Of a stretch of DNA of 51,427 nt, positions 35,711-44,017 are shown in pieces. The notes under the pieces are model-generated. The model made no database searches. It had not been told where the DNA came from and worked only from the letters and a program-made list of their open reading frames with translations. Source of the stretch: Bacteroidales bacterium. Its GTDB lineage: Bacteria > Bacteroidota > Bacteroidia > Bacteroidales > P3. The position numbers and the translations under genes are program-made. The stretch spans positions 1-51,427 of the forward strand of contig JAISUE010000054.1 in assembly GCA_031272245.1 (NCBI GenBank). Reading direction: 5' to 3'. The stretch's first letter is position 1. Every line of letters begins with the position of its first letter.

Positions 35711-35742
35711 TTTTTATCATTCAACAACATGAATGATAAAAA
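35711..35742. repeat. Perfect 13-bp hairpin downstream of the PASTA gene
   Basis: TTTTTATCATTCA (35711-35723) and TGAATGATAAAAA (35730-35742) with loop ACAACA. The T run precedes and the A run follows the stem, the reverse of a terminator. Its outer arms equal those of the hairpin at 5882-5905. Confidence 0.7.
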
Positions 35743-35847
35743 TAGCATTATATGTTTTTATTTTCTAATTTTTTTACACTAAAATTATGATATTTTAATT
35801 ACAGAATAGTAAAAAATAGCAGTAATATCACATAAGACAAAAATTAT

Positions 35848-35855
35848 TATTTTTG
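35848..35855 (+). promoter_or_regulatory. -7 box for lpxD
   Basis: TATTTTTG matches TAnnTTTG, 22 bases before the ATG at 35877. It overlaps the upstream extension of the frame (35853-35876), supporting the later start. Confidence 0.5.
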
Positions 35856-35876
35856 TTCTCTAAAATATGTAAAAAT

Positions 35877-36917
35877 ATGGAATTTACAGCTCAACAAATA
35901 GCCCAAATGCTTAATGGGGTAGTAGAAGGTAACGAACAAACTAAAGTTTGCAAATTATGCAAAATAGAAGAAGGTGAAAAAGGTGGTTTATCTTTTTTAG
36001 CAAATCCAAAATATAATCATTATTTATATGAAACACAAGCATCAATTGTTATAATAAACAGATTTTTAGAATTGGAAAAACCTGTTAAAGCTACATTGAT
36101 AAGAGTAGATGATGCTTACTCTTGTTTTGCAAAGTTATTGGAATTTTATAATCAATACAGACTTAATCGCAATGGTATTTCTTCTCTTTCTTTCGTTGAT
36201 AAAACAGCTGTCATTACAGATGATAATGATATATATATAGGTGAGTTTGTTGTTATTTCTGCAAATGCAAAAATTGGAAAGGGTACAAAAATTTATCCGC
36301 AAGTTTATATTGGTGATAATGTTCAGATAGGAGATAATGTTATATTAAATGCAGGCGTTAAAATATATCACGATTGCGTCATTGGAAATAATTGTATTCT
36401 ACATTGTGGATCTGTAATAGGAGCTGATGGTTTTGGTTTTGCACCTTTACAGGATGGTAGCTTAAAGAAAATAGAACAAATAGGCAATGTAGTTATTGAA
36501 GATAATGTAGAAATAGGAGCAAATACAACAATAGATCGTTCTACGATGGGTTCAACAAAAATTCTTAAGGGAGCAAAAATTGATAATTTGTGTCAAATAG
36601 GACATAATTGTATTGTTGGTTCTTCCACTGCGATGTCAGCACAAGTAGGAGTAGCAGGTTCATGTAAAATTGGCAATAACTGTTTTATTGGAGGACAAGC
36701 TGGATTTGCAGGACATTTATCTGTAGGAGATGGAAGTAAAATAGGAGCTCAATCGGGTGTTATTTCTGATTTGCAACCTGCTTCTACAGTTGTAGGTGCG
36801 CCATCATTAGATGCAAAAAAATATATGAAGAGTTATTTTCTATTTAGCAGATTACCTGACTTAAATAGAAAAATAGCAGAACTTGAACAAAAAATAGCAG
36901 AACTTGAACAAAAATAA
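35877..36917 (+). CDS. lpxD: UDP-3-O-acylglucosamine N-acyltransferase
   Basis: 346 residues from ATG 35877 (MEFTAQQIAQMLNG, the usual LpxD start). It adds the second acyl chain in lipid A synthesis. An N-terminal uridine-binding domain (about 1-105; GLSFLANPKYNHYLYET) precedes a left-handed beta-helix of hexapeptide repeats (about 110-310), including YHDCVIGNNCILHCGSVIGADGFGF with the catalytic His, NTTIDRSTMG and QIGHNCIVG. The C-terminus ends in a perfectly duplicated heptad (IAELEQK twice) encoded by a 21-bp tandem duplication. The 3' end overlaps the next gene by 14 bases. Confidence 0.95.
   Translation: MEFTAQQIAQMLNGVVEGNEQTKVCKLCKIEEGEKGGLSFLANPKYNHYLYETQASIVIINRFLELEKPVKATLIRVDDAYSCFAKLLEFYNQYRLNRNGISSLSFVDKTAVITDDNDIYIGEFVVISANAKIGKGTKIYPQVYIGDNVQIGDNVILNAGVKIYHDCVIGNNCILHCGSVIGADGFGFAPLQDGSLKKIEQIGNVVIEDNVEIGANTTIDRSTMGSTKILKGAKIDNLCQIGHNCIVGSSTAMSAQVGVAGSCKIGNNCFIGGQAGFAGHLSVGDGSKIGAQSGVISDLQPASTVVGAPSLDAKKYMKSYFLFSRLPDLNRKIAELEQKIAELEQK
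36870..36911 (+). repeat. Perfect 21-bp tandem duplication in the lpxD tail
   Basis: Two identical 21-base units (36870-36890, 36891-36911), each AAAATAGCAGAACTTGAACA plus one A, encode IAELEQK twice. The TTG start of the following gene lies inside the second copy. Confidence 0.93.
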
Positions 36918-39225
36918 TAAATATATAATATGTATACTGCTATTTATTCTTTCCTTAAATGTTTTTTCACAGGAAAGAGAACGCATAGGACTTGTTCTTA
37001 GTGGCGGAGGTGCAAGAGGCTTGGCTCATTTAGGAGTATTAAAAGCGTTGGAAGAAAATAATATTCCAATAGATTATATATGCGGGACTTCAATAGGAGC
37101 AATCGTTGGTGGTCTTTATGCTTCGGGTTATACTCTTGACGAGATAGAAAAGATATTTTTCAGTGATGAATTTCGTTTGGCTACAATGGGAAAAATGGAA
37201 GATGAATATCTATATTTTTATTTTCAGGAAAATCAAATGCCTATAGCTCTCTTCACATCTTTTGATACCAAAGAAAAATTTAAATGGCGTATGCCTTTAA
37301 GTATAGTCAGTCCAACTATTATTGATTATGCTTTTATGGAGTTTTTTTATGCTTCTTCTATTGCCGCTAACAATAATTTTGACTCACTTATGTTGCCTTT
37401 TTTTTGTGTTGCATCTGATATTACAAATCATAAAGCCAAAACTTTTCACAAAGGAGATTTGAGTCATTGCATAAGAGCATCTATGACTTTCCCTGTTGTT
37501 TTTTCCCCTGTTATGATTGATTCAATAATGTTTTATGATGGTGGAATGTATAATAATTTTCCTGCAAAAGAGATGCGGGAAAATTATAATCCGGATATAA
37601 TAATAGGAGTAACAATTACCGATCATTTGCCAAAACCAAAAGAAGGGGATTTAATATCTATTATGCAAAATGTGTGGATGACTAATCCTGATTTTAATTT
37701 GCATGGGAAAGGGGTCTTGATAGAACCGGATGTTATAAACATGTCTGTTATGAATTTCACAGATGAAGCTATGCGGAATGCTTATTATAAAGGTTATGAA
37801 GCAGGATTACAAAAAATAAAAGAAATAAGAAATCTCACAAAAGACAGTCTTACTACTGAAGAACTTGCAAATAAACGCAATCAATTTTGTAAAAAAAGAG
37901 ATAACGTTAAAATAAATAAAGTACAAATAAATGGGGTTAATAATAAGCAAAATCTATATCTTACTGCAATGATGAAAAAAAATAACTCTCAAATAGACCT
38001 TGAAAAATTTAAAATTTTCTATTTCAACCTTTCCTCTGACAGAAATATCAAAACTATTCATTCTTCTATTACTCATAATGATTCTATTAACATTCTAAAT
38101 TTAAACCTTACTACAAAACAAGCCTTGACAGCAAAAGCAGGAGGCTATCTTTCCTCCAATCCAAGTAATTATTTATTTGTGGGTTTAGATTATAATATGT
38201 TAAGCCATACATCTTTATTATTTAAAACTAATGCTTTTATTGGACGATTTTATTCTTCTTTTATGTTTGGCACAAGAATAGATTTACCTGTACGTAGTAA
38301 ACTATTTTCAGAAATTGAATATAATATAAACAAATGGAATTTTTATAAACTAAAAGACTTCTTTTTTCAATATTCTCCAACTAATTATTTGGAACAGGAA
38401 GAGAGTAACGTACAATTAAGATTAGGATTGCCCGTTTCATTAAAGGCAAAAGTTATGGCAAATGTAGGTTATGGTAAAACAACTGACGGATATTACAAAA
38501 ATGAATATATTACACTTGGAGAAAAAAAAGATTTCACCATTTTTCATAACCTTGATGTAGGTATAACTTATCATTATTACAGTCTTGACGATATACAATT
38601 TCCAACTGTTGGAAATTATAACAAAGTCAAAATACAATATATTTATGGCAATGAACATTATTTTCCGTCTTTAACTTCCGATGTTGTAACAACTATATTC
38701 AAACAGCAACGTGAATGGGTTCAATTTTTTATGAAACATAAATCATTTTTCCCAATGGGTAAATATTATTCTTTAGGTATTTATCTTGATTTCTTTTATT
38801 CGTTTCAACAACCTTTTATCAATGTAACATCATCTCTTTTACAGACAGGCAATTTTACTCCAACAAGTGAAACACTTTGTGCTTTTTATCCAGAATACAG
38901 GGCTAATCAATATATAGCTATTGGTACAGAAAATGTTTTAAAACTTGATTATTTGCTAAATACAGGTCTTTCATTACGATTTTCGGGTTATGCTTTTTTG
39001 CCAATAAGCAGCCTGAAAGAACTGCCAAACGAACAGCCTCTTTATGAAAAAGCGTTAGATAAGATTTATTTAATAGCTAATGCTTCGTTGGTTATCAAAA
39101 CTCCTTTTGGACCATTGAGTGTTGTGGCTTCGTTTCATCAAAGAAATGATAAAGACATTAGTCCTTTTATTTTCTCAGTCAATTTTGGATACTTATTATT
39201 TAATAAAACAAACATAGAACGATAA
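36904..39225 (+). CDS. Patatin-like phospholipase with outer-membrane barrel (PlpD-like)
   Basis: 773 residues from a TTG start inside the lpxD end; TTG is needed to give the signal peptide (MNKNNKYIICILLFILSLNVFSQ). The patatin domain (about 27-310) shows the oxyanion motif SGGGARGLAH, the nucleophile elbow GTSIG (61-65) and the dyad Asp in DGGMYNNFPA. A POTRA-like segment (about 330-395; KINKVQINGVNNKQNLYL) and a C-terminal BamA/Omp85-type barrel (about 400-773, many aromatic strands, ending FSVNFGYLLF) follow. This is the type Vd secretion layout: the lipase crosses its own barrel. Coupled to lpxD by overlap. Confidence 0.88.
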   Translation: MNKNNKYIICILLFILSLNVFSQERERIGLVLSGGGARGLAHLGVLKALEENNIPIDYICGTSIGAIVGGLYASGYTLDEIEKIFFSDEFRLATMGKMEDEYLYFYFQENQMPIALFTSFDTKEKFKWRMPLSIVSPTIIDYAFMEFFYASSIAANNNFDSLMLPFFCVASDITNHKAKTFHKGDLSHCIRASMTFPVVFSPVMIDSIMFYDGGMYNNFPAKEMRENYNPDIIIGVTITDHLPKPKEGDLISIMQNVWMTNPDFNLHGKGVLIEPDVINMSVMNFTDEAMRNAYYKGYEAGLQKIKEIRNLTKDSLTTEELANKRNQFCKKRDNVKINKVQINGVNNKQNLYLTAMMKKNNSQIDLEKFKIFYFNLSSDRNIKTIHSSITHNDSINILNLNLTTKQALTAKAGGYLSSNPSNYLFVGLDYNMLSHTSLLFKTNAFIGRFYSSFMFGTRIDLPVRSKLFSEIEYNINKWNFYKLKDFFFQYSPTNYLEQEESNVQLRLGLPVSLKAKVMANVGYGKTTDGYYKNEYITLGEKKDFTIFHNLDVGITYHYYSLDDIQFPTVGNYNKVKIQYIYGNEHYFPSLTSDVVTTIFKQQREWVQFFMKHKSFFPMGKYYSLGIYLDFFYSFQQPFINVTSSLLQTGNFTPTSETLCAFYPEYRANQYIAIGTENVLKLDYLLNTGLSLRFSGYAFLPISSLKELPNEQPLYEKALDKIYLIANASLVIKTPFGPLSVVASFHQRNDKDISPFIFSVNFGYLLFNKTNIER

Positions 39226-39367
39226 ACTAATTTTAACATAATAAATTGTCATCTTTTGTTTTCTTATTTAAAATTTGTATGATAATCCACTTTTTATTTT
39301 GTTTTTGTTGTTAGAAGATGTTGAAACTCTTATTACTCTTATTCTGTCTTTTACACTAAATTTTCTG

Positions 39368-39375
39368 TATTTTTG
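39368..39375 (+). promoter_or_regulatory. -7 box for the 1496-residue protein gene
   Basis: TATTTTTG fits TAnnTTTG and lies 39 bases before the ATG. Confidence 0.5.
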
Positions 39376-39413
39376 CAGATTAAATAATAAAAATGGCGTA
39401 ATTCTTAAACGAT

Positions 39414-42400
39414 ATGAAAATAAATGTTTTTAAATTTTACTTTTATGTAATGATTATTTTGGCGAGTGTTAATACACAAGCTCAGCGTTTTGCAGGTTTT
39501 TCAGGCTCTACGGAGAATTTTATAAGCGAATTGGAAGAACTTTATTCCTCTGACGCAAATATGAAAAAAGATGAACAGAAAATTTGGCAGCAGCTTCTAA
39601 AACAATATGACAGTGTTTGGTCTAATTCCAATTCTATTGTACAACGAGATATAGCCTTGTTATCCAAAATAATGTATGAAAGAAACGTAAGAGCAAGAAG
39701 TGGTTTTTTAGAATTTATAAAATGTCAAATAGCATTTGCTCATTCAAATCAAAGTTTGGATAGTTATAATCAGTGGTTAAAGGGTTTTCAAAAGTACATT
39801 TCAAATAAATCCATCACTATAAAAAGTTTCAATTCTGCTGTTTTAAGTACTCTAAATTTGCTAAATAACAATGCCCTTTATTTTTCCAAAACAATCAAAT
39901 GGGAAACAAGCGAAAAAGAAATTACATTTCGCAGTGATGATGCAAGAGGAGTGATAATCATGTTTAGAAACAACATAAATATCACCTATTCTTCTTCAAA
40001 AGAAAGTAATACTATTCATAACACTACAGGTACATTTTTTATAATGGAAAATATTTTTGAAGGCAAAAACGGGAATGTTACATGGGAAAAGGCTGGGTTA
40101 AAATCAAGTGATGTATTTGTTGAATTACAAAATTATACTATTGATTTGACTAAATCCGGTTTTACCGCAGACAGCGTCAGTTTCACAAATAAAGAATATT
40201 TTACTCATAAACTTTTTGGACGTTTTGAAGATATTTGTGGAGATAAAGCAGGAAATGCTACTTATCCAAGATTTTATTCTTATAAACATGAAGAAATAAT
40301 TAAGAATGTGTTTCCTAATGTGAATTATGTTGGCGGTTTTACACAGCAAGGTGGCAAATTTTTGGGAACGGGCAGCAATGTTGAACCTGCTCAATTAGTA
40401 TTTTTTAAAGAAGGAAAGAAGTTTGCAGTAGCAAAAGCTCTTGTTCATCCATTTAGTCAAAATGGAATTATAACAACAGATTGTCAAATAACTTTTTACA
40501 TCAATAATGATTCTGTTTATCATCCGGGAACAAAAATGTCTTATAATAAAAGTACAAATGAATTGTTTTGTACAGATAATAAAGAGGGTATTTCTGCATC
40601 TCCATGGATTTCTTCTTATCATCAAGTAGATATTTATGCAGAAGGGGTTTTCATAAATCTTAATGATTATAAAATGGAATTTGCACCGGCAAAAGGTTTG
40701 GCAAAGAATAGTTATGCAGTTATAGAAAGTAACAACTATTATTCAGCGGCAAAATGGACAGATGTGCAAAAAATAGATGAGGTAAGTCCGCTTTATCGCG
40801 TTAAGCAATTCACAGAAAAAGTAAATGACAGAACATTTACTGTTGATGAATTTTCTCATTTTTTGCGTTTAGACCCTGTGCAAGCAGAGATAATGTTGAT
40901 AAATCTTGCGTTGAATGGTTTTATAATTTATGAAAATTATCATAAAACAGCTATTGTAAAACAGAAACTATATGATTTTGTTGCTGCAAATGAAAAGAAA
41001 ATAGATTCGGATGCAATAAAAATTACTTCACGAACAAATAATGAATCAAATGCAATGTTGAACATTTTGGATATGACTCTTTGGGTTCATGGGGTAGAAA
41101 GTTTTTCTTTGAGTGATACGCATAATATAGTTGTTACTCCTTATAATGGAGATATAATAATAACAAAAAACAGAAATATTGATTTTAATGGAAGGGTTAT
41201 TGCTGGACGTTTTGTTATGGCAGGTAATGGTTGTAAATTCTCTTATGATAACTTTGCATTAAATCTGCCGACAATAGATTCTATGAAATTTTATGTGCCG
41301 CTGTTTGAAGACAGTACAAAGTTTATTGCAATACAAACTCCTTTGCAAAAATTAAAATGTGAATTACTTATAGATGCTCCGGATAATAAAAGCAGTTTGA
41401 AAAAATTAAGAGATTATCCTATTTTATCTTCTTTGGAGCCATCTTATGTTTATTATGATAATCCAAAAATACAGAAAGGTGTATATAATAGAGAAAATTT
41501 CTATTACAAATTAGATCCATTCAAAATAAAAAATTTGTTTACTTTTAAAACAGACAGTATAAAATTCACAGGTTTTCTTGTTTCTGCAGGCATTTTTGAA
41601 GATATTCACGAACCTTTACGCATAATGAGAGATTATTCTTTAGGTTTTATTACTCAAACTTCACAAACAGGAACTCCTGCTTATGGTGGTAAAGGTCAAT
41701 ATTATGAAAGTTTGGATTTAAGTATGAATGGATTGCTTGGCACAGGTAAGTTAGATTATATTTCTTCACGTTCAACTTCAAAAAAGTTTATATTTCATCC
41801 GGATAGTGCAATGTTTGTAACAGAAAAATTCATTGTAGCAAAAAATGTTTCTTTTCCAAATGTAAGTGTAACAAAAACTGATGCAAAATGGCAGCCAAAA
41901 CAAGACTTTATGGTTGTTAAACAATCTGCAGAAGAGTTTTATATGTTTGATGGAGAAGCATTACATAAAGGATCTTTGACAGTAAAACCTGAAGGATTGT
42001 TTGGAAATGGGACAACAACATCAGGACAAATGCTTGTAACGTCAAATAATACCTATTTTAAAACAATATCTTACAGTTCAGATACCGCTAAATTAGTTAT
42101 TAAGGCTTTTGATTTGGGAACGGATGCTTTTATTGCTGATAATGTAAAAGCTAATGTTGATTTTAAAACAAAAAAAGGATCATTTATTTCCAATGATGGT
42201 TTAGCCACACAGGAATTCCCTTATCTGCAATATGAATGTGAAATTGACAGATTTGACTGGGATTTGGATAAAAAACTTCTTTCTGTTCTCAACTCTCTTT
42301 CAACATCCGCAGGAAATATGGCATCAAACGATATGAGAGCAACTATTTTAAGTGACCAGCCTGGTGCAACTTTTACTTCAATACACCCTTCTCAAAAGGG

Positions 42401-43904
42401 ATTAACATTTAATGCAGTGAAAGCAACCTTGGATTTATCGGCATCTAAACTTGTAGCAACAGATGTTTTTCTCATAAAATCTGCAGATGCTGCGATTCGT
42501 CCAAATAATTATACTGTAATTATTAGACCGGGCGCACAAATGGATACAATAGAACAAGCGGAAATACTTGCAAATGTTGAAACTCAATATCATTTGTTCT
42601 ACAATTCACGTGTGCATATCGCTTCGGCAGCACTTTATTCTGCAAATGGCTATATTGATTATGTTGATGAAGAAGGTAAAAGGCATCCTGTATTTATGGC
42701 AAAAGTAAATCCTGCGTCAGGTATAACAAAAGCTGAAGGTTCAATAAGTAAGGAAAAGCCTTTGAATTTAAGTTCCGCATTTAAATTTTATGGAACAATG
42801 AGTGTAACAGCCGAAGACAGTAATTACTTTTTTGACGGAGGAGTGCAATTAACTCACCAGTGCAGTAATAACGGGTGGTTAAAATTCAAAGCCCATTTCA
42901 ATCCTGATGCTATTTATATTCCAATACCTGAAGCTCCTATTGACGTAAATGGAGACAGACTGACTGCGTCTATTCTTTTTGATAAAGCTAATTTAACACC
43001 TAAAATTGCATTTATTGCATCAGACAAAGAGGCAGATAATGTGATATTGAAAGCTCAGGGCTTTTTAACTTATGATAAAGTTTCTAACGATTATCGTATT
43101 GCCACACAGGATAAACTTGAAGATTTTGACAGTGAAGGAGATTTTCTTGCATTAAATAAACGTACCTGTGCGGCAAAAGGTAAGGGAGAAATCGGTTTGG
43201 GATTTGATAACAGTGGGATTGTAAAAATGCAAAATTATGGCACAATTACAGTTAAAAATAGTCAGGATGGTATGCCGTCAGCCGATATTAGAACTTCAAT
43301 CGGGTTAAAATTTCCATTTTCGCAACAGGCGTTAGACTTCATGGGTGTAGAACTTTATGAGGATATGAATCTCTCACCTGTTGAACTTGAAACCTCACTC
43401 TACAGGGAACAGATTATTCATCAATTTGGTTATGTAAAAGGTACGGAATTATACGAAGATATGCTCATCACAGGTGAATGGAAAACAATTCCTAAGGGAA
43501 TGGATTACAATCTTTATTTTAGTGATGTAAGGTTAAAATGGGATCCTGTTTATCGTTCTTATATATCACAGGGAGATGTTGAACTTGCTATTGTTGGAAA
43601 ATATCAAATCAACAAGAAAATTCGTGCAAGAATACAGCTTACAAAGGGAACTCATGGCTGTGAACTGAAAATATATTTGGAAGCAAATACGGACCATTGG
43701 TATTTTATTTCTTATAATGGGTCTATAATGAGTGTTCTTTCGTCTTACGATGATTTTAATACAATTATCAACGAAACTCCGCGAGGTGATAAGGAGTTTA
43801 CAAGTGGCAATAAACGGTTTCAATACAGAACTGCAAGTGCTATTGAGAAAAGGAATTTTATTCGCAAAATGGAGTTAGGAGAAGATTCTGAAAAAGAGGA
43901 ATAA
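39414..43904 (+). CDS. Giant secreted protein of unknown function (1496 residues)
   Basis: The signal peptide ends near residue 23 (ASVNTQAQRF). Residues about 25-150 look helical. The rest is overwhelmingly beta with alternating polar/hydrophobic strands, recurring short segments such as GRVIAGRFVMAGNGCKFSYDN and ADNVKANVDFKTKKG, and few cysteines. That texture recalls long beta-solenoid or OstA/LptD-like periplasmic folds, but I recognise no named domain, no T9SS tail and no lipobox. It is acidic at the end (GEDSEKEE). Monocistronic with its own -7 box and a bidirectional terminator. Placement after lpxD and the patatin porin hints at an envelope role; this is inference only. Confidence 0.8.
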   Translation: MKINVFKFYFYVMIILASVNTQAQRFAGFSGSTENFISELEELYSSDANMKKDEQKIWQQLLKQYDSVWSNSNSIVQRDIALLSKIMYERNVRARSGFLEFIKCQIAFAHSNQSLDSYNQWLKGFQKYISNKSITIKSFNSAVLSTLNLLNNNALYFSKTIKWETSEKEITFRSDDARGVIIMFRNNINITYSSSKESNTIHNTTGTFFIMENIFEGKNGNVTWEKAGLKSSDVFVELQNYTIDLTKSGFTADSVSFTNKEYFTHKLFGRFEDICGDKAGNATYPRFYSYKHEEIIKNVFPNVNYVGGFTQQGGKFLGTGSNVEPAQLVFFKEGKKFAVAKALVHPFSQNGIITTDCQITFYINNDSVYHPGTKMSYNKSTNELFCTDNKEGISASPWISSYHQVDIYAEGVFINLNDYKMEFAPAKGLAKNSYAVIESNNYYSAAKWTDVQKIDEVSPLYRVKQFTEKVNDRTFTVDEFSHFLRLDPVQAEIMLINLALNGFIIYENYHKTAIVKQKLYDFVAANEKKIDSDAIKITSRTNNESNAMLNILDMTLWVHGVESFSLSDTHNIVVTPYNGDIIITKNRNIDFNGRVIAGRFVMAGNGCKFSYDNFALNLPTIDSMKFYVPLFEDSTKFIAIQTPLQKLKCELLIDAPDNKSSLKKLRDYPILSSLEPSYVYYDNPKIQKGVYNRENFYYKLDPFKIKNLFTFKTDSIKFTGFLVSAGIFEDIHEPLRIMRDYSLGFITQTSQTGTPAYGGKGQYYESLDLSMNGLLGTGKLDYISSRSTSKKFIFHPDSAMFVTEKFIVAKNVSFPNVSVTKTDAKWQPKQDFMVVKQSAEEFYMFDGEALHKGSLTVKPEGLFGNGTTTSGQMLVTSNNTYFKTISYSSDTAKLVIKAFDLGTDAFIADNVKANVDFKTKKGSFISNDGLATQEFPYLQYECEIDRFDWDLDKKLLSVLNSLSTSAGNMASNDMRATILSDQPGATFTSIHPSQKGLTFNAVKATLDLSASKLVATDVFLIKSADAAIRPNNYTVIIRPGAQMDTIEQAEILANVETQYHLFYNSRVHIASAALYSANGYIDYVDEEGKRHPVFMAKVNPASGITKAEGSISKEKPLNLSSAFKFYGTMSVTAEDSNYFFDGGVQLTHQCSNNGWLKFKAHFNPDAIYIPIPEAPIDVNGDRLTASILFDKANLTPKIAFIASDKEADNVILKAQGFLTYDKVSNDYRIATQDKLEDFDSEGDFLALNKRTCAAKGKGEIGLGFDNSGIVKMQNYGTITVKNSQDGMPSADIRTSIGLKFPFSQQALDFMGVELYEDMNLSPVELETSLYREQIIHQFGYVKGTELYEDMLITGEWKTIPKGMDYNLYFSDVRLKWDPVYRSYISQGDVELAIVGKYQINKKIRARIQLTKGTHGCELKIYLEANTDHWYFISYNGSIMSVLSSYDDFNTIINETPRGDKEFTSGNKRFQYRTASAIEKRNFIRKMELGEDSEKEE

Positions 43905-43957
43905 ATTTTAAATTTGACGTGATGGACAAAATACTATAATTGTTCATTGATACAATC

Positions 43958-43997
43958 AAAAAGCCCGACAGATTAAATTTCTATCGGGCTTGTTTTT
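43958..43997. terminator. Bidirectional Rho-independent terminator
   Basis: AAGCCCGA (43961-43968) pairs with TCGGGCTT (43984-43991), with three further pairs inside one mismatch. A T run follows on the plus strand and an A run precedes it, so it serves both convergent genes. Confidence 0.9.
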
Positions 43998-44017
43998 AAT
44001 TTTAGTTTGCGTTAAGA

